NCBI GenBank assembly: GCA_964529265.1
Contig: CAZGVW010000248.1
Span: 1-10,451 of the forward strand
DNA from: CAZGVW01 sp964529265
GTDB lineage: Bacteria > Planctomycetota > Phycisphaerae > Phycisphaerales > UBA1924
Length of the DNA: 10,451 bases
Direction of reading: 5' to 3'
Both the position numbers and the translations under genes were made by a program. Of the stretch, positions 1-6,463 are shown piece after piece. Under the pieces are notes generated by a model that worked only from the letters and a program-made list of their open reading frames with translations, was not told the origin of the DNA and did not search any database. Position 1 is the first letter of the stretch, and every line of letters begins with the position of its first letter.

Positions 1-342
1 ATCGGCTGGGCCTGGACCTCCGATTACGGCTCCCCGGATAACCCGCAGGAATTTCAGGCGCTTTATGCTTACTCGCCGTACCACAATCTGAAAAAAGGCA
101 CCAGGTATCCGGCAACCCTGATCACCACCGCCGATCACGACGACCGGGTGGTCCCCGCTCACAGCTTCAAGTTTGCGGCGGCGCTCCAGCACGCCCAGGG
201 CGGCCCGGCGCCGATTCTCATCCGCATCGAGACTCGCGCCGGCCACGGCGGCGGCAAGCCCACCACCAAGCAGATCGAGGAGAAGACCGATGAGTGGGCC
301 TTCCTCGCCCACGTCTTCGGCATGCTGCCCTTCGGCGGCTGA
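1..342 (+). CDS. Prolyl oligopeptidase (S9A), C-terminal fragment
   Basis: This is the last 113 residues of a serine peptidase that cuts after proline in short peptides; the rest lies off the left edge. The reading frame is open from base 1 and ends in TGA at 340-342. The fragment follows the end of the alpha/beta-hydrolase domain of prolyl endopeptidase closely: a YSPYHNL segment (24-30), then TADHDDRVVP with the catalytic Asp at visible residue 47, then RAGHGGGKPT with the catalytic His at residue 82. The Asp-His spacing is 35 residues, against 39 in the pig enzyme (Asp641, His680), the difference being a shorter loop. The nucleophile Ser and the beta-propeller are outside the window, so completeness and secretion cannot be judged. 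Family assignment is secure. A strong terminator follows 26 bases after the stop. Confidence 0.93.
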   Translation: MGWAWTSDYGSPDNPQEFQALYAYSPYHNLKKGTRYPATLITTADHDDRVVPAHSFKFAAALQHAQGGPAPILIRIETRAGHGGGKPTTKQIEEKTDEWAFLAHVFGMLPFGG

Positions 343-368
343 TCCTCGTTCGCTCGACGTCCAATTGC

Positions 369-403
369 AGAGCCCGCGGAGATCCTCTCCGCGGGCTCTT
401 TCG
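369..403 (+). terminator. Rho-independent terminator after the prolyl oligopeptidase
   Basis: A perfect 14-bp stem (369-382 with 386-399, starting AGAGCCCGCGG) closes a 3-base loop and runs straight into CTTTCGTT. The T-run lies only on the plus-strand side, so it ends the peptidase transcript. The hairpin also lies just past the 3' end of the convergent lipoprotein gene and could protect both mRNA ends. Confidence 0.85.
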
Positions 404-424
404 TTCAGACGGTTCGATTCCAGA

Positions 425-1015
425 TCACTGCGCAGACGCGAGGTCCGTGTCGCGCGGAACGTACGAGAACTTCTGACCGCCGATCGACGCCTCGAACATC
501 AACCCGCCCAGCGGCGCTGTGAACACCGCCACGCCGTCGTCGAAGTCCGAAGCCGCGCCCGCGCCAGAGGTCGCGCCGACGGCCGAAGCGTTCGCCGAGA
601 ACTCCATGTTCCCGCGCTTGAACGTGTTCAGCGCCGCGGTGTCCTCGAAGAAGATCAACTCCTGGTATTCCTGCCCGCCCAGTTGGACGCCCAGCGTCAC
701 CTGGGTGACTTCGCTGAATCCCACCGCGACGCCGTTCTCGTAGACCACGCCGCCATCGCCGTGCGCGGCGCCGACTCCGGCCGCGCCCTTCGTCACCTTC
801 GGAAACACGACATATCCCGCCGAAGTGTCGAAAAAGTGCGCCAGCGTCGGATCACGCCGCCGGAAATCCTCCATCGATCGCTCCGCCGCGGCAATCCGGC
901 TGTCCACGCGGGTTTCGCCCGCCCGCGTCTCGCGATAACTCGAGCACCCGGCGCCCGCAGCAAACACCGCGCCCGCCAACAGTCCCACGCATGCGATTCC
1001 ATGTGTCCGTTTCAT
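425..1015 (-). CDS. SYLF-domain (YSC84/DUF500) lipid-binding lipoprotein
   Basis: A 196-residue exported protein. The N-terminus (MKRTHG, then a hydrophobic run to residue 23) is a signal peptide that stops at Cys24 followed by SSY, which suggests a lipoprotein. The -3 residue is Gly rather than the usual Leu/Val/Ile, so lipidation is likely but not certain. Residues 63-123 match the SYLF domain: SAGYVVFPKVTKG, then GVGAAHGDGGVVY, GFSEVTQVTLGVQLGG and ELIFFED. A second glycine-rich half (150-186) ends the domain. SYLF proteins bind phosphoinositides in eukaryotes; the bacterial role is largely unknown. The start at 1015 is chosen because the signal peptide begins there and AAGGGAAAGAG lies just upstream. 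An in-frame ATG 78 bases further up would add 26 Arg/Gly-rich residues that do not look like protein. It stands alone and converges on the peptidase gene. Confidence 0.88.
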   Translation of the reverse strand: MKRTHGIACVGLLAGAVFAAGAGCSSYRETRAGETRVDSRIAAAERSMEDFRRRDPTLAHFFDTSAGYVVFPKVTKGAAGVGAAHGDGGVVYENGVAVGFSEVTQVTLGVQLGGQEYQELIFFEDTAALNTFKRGNMEFSANASAVGATSGAGAASDFDDGVAVFTAPLGGLMFEASIGGQKFSYVPRDTDLASAQ

Positions 1016-1229
1016 GACTCTTTCCCTTTCCGGCTTGCCGCCCTCCACCCCGCAGGGACGGGCTCGCCCGTTGGATGCCAACCTTCTCCGCATCCTTCAC
1101 CCCCGGCCTGAAACCCCGATGAAGTCCCCGTGAACCCGCCCCCATGCCAAGGCGAACGCCCCCCACCCGGGCTCGGCCCCGGGGCCCCCTCTCGCCCCCT
1201 CCCCGCCAGCCGCGTGTCCCACCCCCATC
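1016..1229. other. GC-rich divergent spacer with no gene seen
   Basis: This 214-base stretch separates the lipoprotein gene (-) from the fusA promoter (+). It is very C-rich on the plus strand. A 12-bp perfect palindrome of G and C lies at 1175-1186, and a small hairpin (ACGGG, loop CTCG, CCCGT) at 1058-1071 would be in the 5' leader of the lipoprotein mRNA. I find no convincing minus-strand promoter for the lipoprotein gene. Long open frames crossing this stretch look like products of GC bias. Confidence 0.5.
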
Positions 1230-1257
1230 TTGACTGTCCCCCGGGATCGGTTAGGAT
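1230..1257 (+). promoter_or_regulatory. Candidate sigma-70 promoter for fusA
   Basis: TTGACT (1230-1235) and TAGGAT (1252-1257) are separated by 16 bases. They match the -35 consensus at 5 of 6 and the -10 at 4 of 6 positions, in a region otherwise almost free of A and T. Transcription would start near 1264 and give a leader of about 410 bases before the EF-G start codon. Start site and use are inferred. Confidence 0.55.
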
Positions 1258-1374
1258 CATGGTCTGCGCGCCGCCCACCGGGCAGGGCCCGGGGCAGGCC
1301 GCAATCGACCCCAGTCAGCGTTTTCGCCCCTCTCGCGGCCATTCGTGCCGCCAGGCGGCGAAGGAGGTCCGGTT

Positions 1375-1416
1375 ATGGAGTCCCTCGACGAGGACGACAA
1401 CTCCGGCCCGCACTGA
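1375..1416 (+). CDS. Possible 13-residue leader peptide in the fusA 5' region
   Basis: A tiny ORF encodes MESLDEDDNSGPH and ends in TGA. It is notable for its ribosome binding site: AAGGAGG at 1361-1367, 7 bases before the ATG, which is far better than the site in front of fusA itself. The peptide is acidic and resembles nothing I know. Its first codons can fold locally: GGAGT (1377-1381) pairs with ACTCC (1400-1404), enclosing CCTC/GAGG. It lies between the candidate promoter and fusA, so it could be a translated leader ORF. A chance SD next to a chance ATG is the alternative; one sequence cannot decide. Confidence 0.35.
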   Translation: MESLDEDDNSGPH

Positions 1417-1675
1417 GGCACGCCGCTCCACGGCCGCCCCAGGGCGCGCCGGAGCGGGAAAAGTCGACCGGCTCACGCCGCCGATCCATATGGGCGGCGG
1501 GACCCCGGCACAGCGACGATCCCGAAAGCACAGTGATGAAGGGAGAGGCTCTCCTCCCCCTCCGCCCCGTCTCCCGGCAGCCGGCTTCACCGCCGGCCGC
1601 CGATCCACAGAAGTTCACCCACCCCTTGCGCCGCCACAACCCGCGGCGAAGGATCACGCCCTCAGGATTGAACCC
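1417..1675 (+). other. Untranslated leader between the mini-ORF and fusA
   Basis: These 259 bases hold no recognised RNA element. Several frames are open here by GC bias, including the EF-G frame itself, but none has conserved-looking protein. The only ribosome binding site near the EF-G start is a weak AGGA at 1664-1667, 8 bases before the ATG. No riboswitch fold that I know was recognised. Confidence 0.4.
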
Positions 1676-3781
1676 ATGGACCTCTCCAAACTTCGCAACA
1701 TCGGCGTTTGCGCACACATCGACGCGGGCAAGACCACCGTCACCGAGCGCATCCTGTACTACACAGGCAAGAACTACAAGATGGGCGAGGTCCACGAAGG
1801 CACCGCCACCATGGACTTCCTCCAGGAAGAGCAGGAGCGCGGCATCACGATCCAGTCCGCCGCCACCACCTGCCCCTGGATCTCCGACGGCATCACCTAC
1901 GCGATCAACCTCATCGATACCCCCGGCCACGTCGATTTCACGATCGAAGTCGAGCGCTCGCTCCGCGTCCTCGACGGCGCCATCGCCGTTTTCGACGCCA
2001 AGGAAGGCGTCGAGGCCCAGTCCGAGACCGTCTGGCGCCAGGCCGATCGCTACCACGTGCCCCGCATCTGCTTCATCAACAAGATGGACAAGCTCGGCGC
2101 CGACTTCGAGTTCTCCTTCGAGTCGATCAAGAAGCGCCTCGGCGCCAATCCCATCGCCGTGCAATATCCCATCGGCCAGGCCGATTCCTTCCAGGGCATC
2201 ATCGACCTCGTGAAGATGAAAGCCTTCTACTTCGACGCCTCCGAACTCGGCTCAAAGGTCACCGAGGGCGCCATCCCCGACGACATCAAGGACACCGCCG
2301 AACTCTGGCGCCATGAAATGCTCGAGAAGGCTGCCGAGCTCGATGACCACCTGATGGAGAAGTTCCTCCACGATGAGCCCGTCTCCGAGCAGGAGATCAA
2401 GCACGCCATCCGCAAGGGCGTGATCGGCCACAAGTGCGTCGCCGTCTTCTGCGGCTCGGCGCTCAAGTACATCGGCGTCCAGCGCCTGCTCGACGGCGTC
2501 ATTGCCTACCTCCCCGCCCCGGCCGATCTCCCGCCTGTCGAAGGCGTGAATCCGCGCGATAAGAAGGAAAAGCTCTCCCGACCCCTCACGACGGAAGCCC
2601 CCTTCTCCGCCCTCGCCTTCAAGGTCGTCAGCGATTCCCACGGCGACCTCACCTACGTCCGCGTCTACTCCGGCGCGCTCATCAAGGGCTCGCGCGTTCT
2701 CAACACCGACACCGGCAAGCGCGAGGTTGTCAGCCGCATCTTCGAGATGCATGCCAAGGACCGCATCGCCCTCGAGAAGGCCGAAGCCGGCTCGATCGTC
2801 GCCGTCGTCGGCCTCAAGGACACCAAGACCGGCGACACCATCTGCGACCCCGACGACCAGATCCAGCTCGAGGCCATGACCTTCCCCGAGCCGGTGATCT
2901 CGATGTCGATCGAGCCCAAGACCGCCGACGACAAGCAGAAACTCGGCAACGCCCTCGCCACCATCCGCCGCGAGGATCCCTCCTTCCGCGCCTCCTACGA
3001 CCCCGAGACCGGCCAGACCATCATCGCCGGAATGGGCGAACTTCACCTCGAAATCATCAAGAACAAGCTCGTTCGCGATATGAAGGTCAACGTCGAGGTC
3101 GGCAAGCCCCGCGTCTCCTACCGCGAGACGATCACCGGCTCGGCCAGCTACGTCCGGGGCAAGTTCGTCAAGCAGACCGGCGGCCGCGGCCAGTTCGGCG
3201 ATTGCACCATCAACCTCCAGCCGTTCACGAAGGAAATGGCCGACGAGGCCGATCTCGATTTCAAGAACAACGTCGCCTTCGAAAACAAGATCATCGGCGG
3301 ATCGATCCCCAAGGAGTTCATCCCCTCCGTCGAGTACGGCGTCCGCCAGACCGCGCTCTCCGGCGTCATGGCCGGCTATCCGCTCATCAACATCAAGGTC
3401 ACGCTGGTTGACGGCTCCTTCCACCCGGTCGATTCGTCGCAGGTCGCGTTCGAGCAGGCGGCGCGCCTCGCCCTCACCGACGCCTGCCAGAAGGCCGGCA
3501 TGACGCTCCTCGAGCCCGTCATGAAAGTCGTCGTCACCACACCCGAGGAGTACCTGGGCTCGCTCACCGGCGACCTCTCCTCCCGCCGCGGCATGATCGT
3601 CGGCCAGGAAGACCGCGGCAACGTGAAGCTCATCACGGCCGAGGTCCCCCTCTCCGAGATGTTCGGCTACGCCACCGTCATCCGCGGGCTCTCTCAGGGC
3701 CGCGCCTCCTCCGTCATGGAGCCGCTGGAATACCGCCCCCTGCCGCCCAACCTCGCGAAGGACGTCGTCGCCGCTTCCTGA
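1676..3781 (+). CDS. fusA: Translation elongation factor G
   Basis: A 701-residue GTPase that drives movement of tRNAs and mRNA through the ribosome after each peptide bond and also helps recycle ribosomes. All GTPase motifs are intact: AHIDAGKT (13-20), RGITI (55-59), DTPGH (81-85), NKMD (135-138) and GSA (260-262). Domain II follows, then domain III with GQTIIAGMGELHLEI. Domain IV has GRGQFG (503-508) and HPVDSS, whose His is residue 583, the same number as the functionally important His at the domain IV tip in E. coli. Domain V has GDLSSRRGMI. The length is normal (E. coli 704). The start at 1676 is set by homology (MDLSKLRNIG); the frame is open for 182 more codons upstream but that part is low-complexity. 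It is not in a str operon: no rpsL, rpsG or tuf adjoins, and it has its own candidate promoter and terminator. Planctomycetes often encode several EF-G types (including spdEFG), so whether this is the main copy is unknown. Confidence 0.97.
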   Translation: MDLSKLRNIGVCAHIDAGKTTVTERILYYTGKNYKMGEVHEGTATMDFLQEEQERGITIQSAATTCPWISDGITYAINLIDTPGHVDFTIEVERSLRVLDGAIAVFDAKEGVEAQSETVWRQADRYHVPRICFINKMDKLGADFEFSFESIKKRLGANPIAVQYPIGQADSFQGIIDLVKMKAFYFDASELGSKVTEGAIPDDIKDTAELWRHEMLEKAAELDDHLMEKFLHDEPVSEQEIKHAIRKGVIGHKCVAVFCGSALKYIGVQRLLDGVIAYLPAPADLPPVEGVNPRDKKEKLSRPLTTEAPFSALAFKVVSDSHGDLTYVRVYSGALIKGSRVLNTDTGKREVVSRIFEMHAKDRIALEKAEAGSIVAVVGLKDTKTGDTICDPDDQIQLEAMTFPEPVISMSIEPKTADDKQKLGNALATIRREDPSFRASYDPETGQTIIAGMGELHLEIIKNKLVRDMKVNVEVGKPRVSYRETITGSASYVRGKFVKQTGGRGQFGDCTINLQPFTKEMADEADLDFKNNVAFENKIIGGSIPKEFIPSVEYGVRQTALSGVMAGYPLINIKVTLVDGSFHPVDSSQVAFEQAARLALTDACQKAGMTLLEPVMKVVVTTPEEYLGSLTGDLSSRRGMIVGQEDRGNVKLITAEVPLSEMFGYATVIRGLSQGRASSVMEPLEYRPLPPNLAKDVVAAS

Positions 3782-3813
3782 ATCGCGGCGAAGTCAAGAG
3801 CACCAGCAACCAC

Positions 3814-3846
3814 AGGACCCGCGTCAGCCGCGGGTCCTTTTTCTTT
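3814..3846 (+). terminator. Rho-independent terminator after fusA
   Basis: A perfect 10-bp stem (AGGACCCGCG at 3814-3823 with 3829-3838), a 5-base loop and the tail TTTTCTTT form a textbook terminator 32 bases past the fusA stop. It separates fusA from the cobalamin gene. Confidence 0.9.
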
Positions 3847-3892
3847 CCGGCGAAGGCGTCATACTCTGGTTGCACCAAGTGGAGCGCTGCGC

Positions 3893-4492
3893 ATGGTGAG
3901 GCTCTCGAAGATCTACACGAAGACCGGCGACGCCGGCCAGACCGGCCTCGGCGACGGCGCCCGCGTCTCCAAGAGCGATCCCCGCGTCGAGGCGTACGGC
4001 GCTGTCGATGAAGCCAACGCGGCGATCGGCGTCGCCGCCATCGAGTGCGACGCCGCGGACCCGCTTCATAATCGCATCCACGCCATCCTCATCCGCGCCC
4101 AGAACGACCTCTTCGACGTCGGCGCCGATCTCTGCGCTCCCATCTCCACCGGCGAGTCCTCAGGCCAGCGTCTTCGCGTCACGCCCGAACAGACGAAATG
4201 GCTCGAAACCGCCATCGATGAGCACAACGCCGACCTGAAGCCCCTCAACTCCTTCGTCCTCCCCGGCGGAACGCGCCTCGCCGCGGCTCTGCACGTCGCC
4301 CGCACAGTCGTCCGCCGCGCGGAGCGCGAGGTCGTCAGGCTCATCGAATCCGCGCCGAAAGCCTGCAACTCCGAGACCGTCGTCTATCTGAACCGCCTCA
4401 GCGATCTCCTCTTCGTCCTCTCGCGCGTCGCGAACGACCACGGCGCCCGCGACGTCCTCTGGAAACCCGGCGCAACCCGCGGCAATTCGTGA
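3893..4492 (+). CDS. pduO: Cob(I)alamin adenosyltransferase, PduO type
   Basis: A 199-residue cytoplasmic enzyme that transfers the adenosyl group of ATP to cob(I)alamin, giving adenosylcobalamin for B12-dependent mutases and related enzymes. The family pattern is complete: the N-terminal ATP-binding TKTGDAGQTGLGDG (9-22), EAYGAVDEANAAIG just after, SFVLPGG (120-126), the ATP-contacting RRAERE (141-146) and NRLSDLLFVLSR (167-178). Length is typical of stand-alone PduO/MMAB enzymes. The ATG at 3893 has GGAG 8 bases upstream. No cobalamin riboswitch fits in the 46 bases left after the fusA terminator, and no B12-dependent enzyme is next to it, so its client is elsewhere. The phosphatase gene starts 64 bases after its stop and may share its transcript. 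A weak -10-like TACTCT lies at 3862, with no matching -35. Confidence 0.94.
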   Translation: MVRLSKIYTKTGDAGQTGLGDGARVSKSDPRVEAYGAVDEANAAIGVAAIECDAADPLHNRIHAILIRAQNDLFDVGADLCAPISTGESSGQRLRVTPEQTKWLETAIDEHNADLKPLNSFVLPGGTRLAAALHVARTVVRRAEREVVRLIESAPKACNSETVVYLNRLSDLLFVLSRVANDHGARDVLWKPGATRGNS

Positions 4493-4556
4493 CTCCCGAA
4501 GCCCCGACCCCACTCGTGTACCCTGATGGCGGCAAACCGGCGCCACGGGCTGATCG

Positions 4557-6212
4557 ATGATGACCGCGACGTTCACATCCGATTTCCACCACGAGTTCGA
4601 GATCGAGCGCAACCGCTGGCTGCGCCGCCGTTTCCTGTGGTACACGGGCGTCGTCATCGGCCTCGGCCTCCTTCAGGCGATCGGCGGCGCTCTCGCGTTC
4701 GTCTTCAGCGATGAACTGCGTGAAGGATCGGCGCCGGTGAAGTTCGCGGTCATCCTGGTGATGGCCCTGAATCTCGCGGCCATCGCGATGTACTTCTGGG
4801 CCTTTCAGCACGCGCGCTCGCGACTGCTCGGCCGCGAATCCACGCTCCGCCTCGTCTACTGGCTCATCGTCGCCACCGGCGTCATGACCATCTGCACGCG
4901 CGTTGTCACCTTCGAAACGGGGACGCCGTGGGTCAGCGGCCAGAACACCGGCATCACCGTTGAGCCGGACGCGCCAGGGGACGCCGACAGCGCGCCCCCC
5001 GCCACACCGGACGTGCCCCAGGATGCGCAACCTTCCGGCGACGCCCCATCGGAAGCCGCCGACGCTTCCGACCCTCCCGCCGCCGCCGATGCCGACGACG
5101 GCCTCCGTGTCCGAGGCAGCGCCGGCTTCACCGCCCGCCAGATCACCGCCATCCAGGTCATCAGCGGCAGCCTCGCCGAGATCTTCTTCGCCCACTTCTT
5201 CGCCTGCCTCTTCCTCCCGTGGACGCCGCGTGAGTCGATCCGCCCGCTCATCCCGCTTCTCATCCTGAGCGCCGTCATCACCATCATCTACCTCGATGGA
5301 TGGCTCGCGATCGCGCTCACCATTGTCCTCTCGCCCCTGATCGCGGTCCCCGGAGGACTCATCTGCTGGTGGCGCCACAGCCGGTTCCGCAGCCGCTTCC
5401 ACTACCGCGCCCTCCGCGGCCGATATTCACAGATGAAGCAGGAACTCACGGACGCCCGCCGCATCCACGAGGCCCTCTTCCCCGCGCCGATCACGAACGG
5501 TTCGCTCCGTTTCAACTTCGTCTACCAGCCCATGCGCCAGATCGGCGGCGATTTCCTCTACATCCATCGCTTCCCGGGGCTCGCCGCCGTCGATGACAAG
5601 GCCTCGCCCGACGTCGAGCCGCTCAACATCGTCATCATCGATGTCACCGGCCACGGCATCCCCGCGGCGCTCACCGTCAACCGCCTCCACGGCGAACTCG
5701 AGCGCATCTTCGCCGAGCAGCCCGACATCGAGCCCGGCGACGTCCTCACATCGCTCAACCGCTACGTCCACCTCACGCTCGCCAACCACTCCGTCTACGC
5801 CACGGCGCTCTGCCTTCGCATCGATCCCGCGGGCGATGCGCTCGACTGGGCCTCCGGCGGACATCCCCCCGCCTTCGTGCGCACCATCGACGGCCGCCTC
5901 GATCGCCTCGATTCCACCGCCTTCGTCCTCGGCGCATGCCACGGCGCGGATTTCAAAGCCGGACAGCAGACCATGCGCTTCGCCCGCGGCGATGTCCTCA
6001 TCGCCTACACCGATGGCGCCACCGAGGCCCGCAACGACCGCGGCCAGATGCTCCGCGTCGAAGGGCTTCAGCGCATCATCGCCGGCCTGCGCCCGGAGGA
6101 CGCCTCCTGGGGCGGCTGGTCGGGCGCGGTCCTCCGCGCCGTCGATCAGCACCGTTTCGGGCCGCCCGCCGACGACACACTGGTCGTCGAAGCGATGCGC
6201 CCCATTCTGTGA
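4557..6212 (+). CDS. Membrane-anchored PP2C (SpoIIE/RsbU-type) Ser/Thr phosphatase
   Basis: A 551-residue inner-membrane signalling protein. Six hydrophobic segments are visible at about 25-50, 62-84, 98-117, 196-220, 230-246 and 249-272. Between the third and fourth lies an acidic Ala/Pro/Asp-rich loop (130-188), probably outside the membrane. After an Arg-rich turn comes a linker helix ending in RRIHEALFP (301-309), the usual entry to this phosphatase class. The PP2C domain has GGDF (330-333), DVTGHGIPAAL (from 362), GHPPAFV, AYTDGATEA (Asp486) and DDT (539-541). The usual GGDxxD motif is GGDFLY here, with Tyr335 at the second Asp position. Such enzymes typically dephosphorylate an anti-anti-sigma factor (STAS protein), but no STAS or anti-sigma gene is near. 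The start is fixed by an in-frame stop at 4551-4553; a second ATG follows directly. No clear Shine-Dalgarno is present. Confidence 0.92.
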   Translation: MMTATFTSDFHHEFEIERNRWLRRRFLWYTGVVIGLGLLQAIGGALAFVFSDELREGSAPVKFAVILVMALNLAAIAMYFWAFQHARSRLLGRESTLRLVYWLIVATGVMTICTRVVTFETGTPWVSGQNTGITVEPDAPGDADSAPPATPDVPQDAQPSGDAPSEAADASDPPAAADADDGLRVRGSAGFTARQITAIQVISGSLAEIFFAHFFACLFLPWTPRESIRPLIPLLILSAVITIIYLDGWLAIALTIVLSPLIAVPGGLICWWRHSRFRSRFHYRALRGRYSQMKQELTDARRIHEALFPAPITNGSLRFNFVYQPMRQIGGDFLYIHRFPGLAAVDDKASPDVEPLNIVIIDVTGHGIPAALTVNRLHGELERIFAEQPDIEPGDVLTSLNRYVHLTLANHSVYATALCLRIDPAGDALDWASGGHPPAFVRTIDGRLDRLDSTAFVLGACHGADFKAGQQTMRFARGDVLIAYTDGATEARNDRGQMLRVEGLQRIIAGLRPEDASWGGWSGAVLRAVDQHRFGPPADDTLVVEAMRPIL

Positions 6213-6221
6213 CGCGGGCCC

Positions 6222-6276
6222 GTGACCCCCCTGTGACATGCGTGTGACACGTTCGCAACGCGTTCGTGACGGATAT
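6222..6276. repeat. Five 11-bp phased direct repeats, likely regulator binding array
   Basis: The pentamer GTGAC occurs at 6222, 6233, 6244 and 6266, with a degenerate copy GCAAC at 6255, so the units follow each other at exactly 11 bases. One more GTGAC, out of phase by 2, overlaps the phosphatase stop at 6209. Units share bases beyond the core (6244 and 6255 units end in CGTTC). Read on the minus strand, the core is TGTCAC repeated every 11 bases, the spacing and core of PhoB-type Pho boxes. OmpR/PhoB-family regulators bind head-to-tail on 11-bp direct repeats. The array lies about 60 bases upstream of the candidate promoter of the next gene. The binding protein is inferred, not shown. Confidence 0.6.
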
Positions 6277-6281
6277 CCGTC
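6268..6281. promoter_or_regulatory. 14-bp perfect palindrome, possible operator
   Basis: GACGGAT is followed directly by its reverse complement ATCCGTC. The palindrome starts inside the last 11-bp repeat unit, so two proteins bound here would compete or cooperate. A second short inverted repeat (CGGCCG, 5-base loop, CGGCCG) lies at 6310-6326 without a T-run. No terminator for the phosphatase gene is apparent. Confidence 0.4.
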
Positions 6282-6332
6282 GACTGCCGGAGGCCAATCG
6301 CGGTGTTCCCGGCCGAAATCCGGCCGTGTGGA

Positions 6333-6361
6333 TTGATCGCCCCCTCGCGACTCATTAGTCT
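6333..6361 (+). promoter_or_regulatory. Candidate promoter for the sorting-tail protein gene
   Basis: TTGATC (6333-6338) and TAGTCT (6356-6361) are 17 bases apart. The -35 matches 4 of 6 and the -10 matches 3 of 6 consensus bases, so this is a modest promoter that would suit activation from the upstream repeat array. Transcription would start near 6368. Confidence 0.4.
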
Positions 6362-6401
6362 GACCCGTGAAGCACGTCACTTCCCCGGCGCCGCGCCGCC
6401 C

Positions 6402-6416
6402 CGTCAAAGGTTGACG
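6402..6416. promoter_or_regulatory. Short inverted repeat in the 5' leader
   Basis: CGTCAA, a 3-base spacer AGG, then TTGACG. It lies in the leader downstream of the candidate promoter and 47 bases before the start codon. It could be an operator or an mRNA hairpin; its shortness also allows chance. Confidence 0.3.
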
Positions 6417-6463
6417 CGGGTTGAGCGAGTGGCAGCGCCGGGACTCAGAAGGGAAGGAACATC

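Noticed and set aside
1130..1675. In-frame 182-codon N-terminal extension of EF-G
   Set aside because: The frame is open, but the residues are Pro/Arg/Ala-rich low complexity, the promoter would lie inside it, and EF-G homology starts exactly at MDLSKLRNIG with normal total length.
2252..3424. 390-residue open frame antisense to fusA
   Set aside because: It is the mirror of a GC-rich gene with strong codon bias. It is Asp/Gly/Leu/Val-rich with no recognisable domain and no ribosome binding site that stands out.
3847..3892. Cobalamin riboswitch upstream of the adenosyltransferase
   Set aside because: Only 46 bases remain after the fusA terminator, too few for a B12 riboswitch, and no B12-box-like sequence is seen.
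4490..4524. Promoter for the phosphatase gene (TGACTC ... TACCCT)
   Set aside because: The elements are 23 bases apart, too far for a sigma-70 promoter; co-transcription with the adenosyltransferase gene is simpler.
4398..5402. 334-residue antisense frame over the adenosyltransferase and phosphatase genes
   Set aside because: Arg/Asp/Gly-rich shadow translation overlapping two well-identified genes.
6222..6254. CRP-type site (TGTGA ... TCACA)
   Set aside because: The TGTGA elements are in direct, not inverted, orientation at 11-base spacing, which fits an OmpR/PhoB-type array better.
6222..6276. CRISPR array
   Set aside because: Units are 11 bp with no spacers and no cas genes are present. 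No CRISPR-like repeat exists elsewhere in the window.
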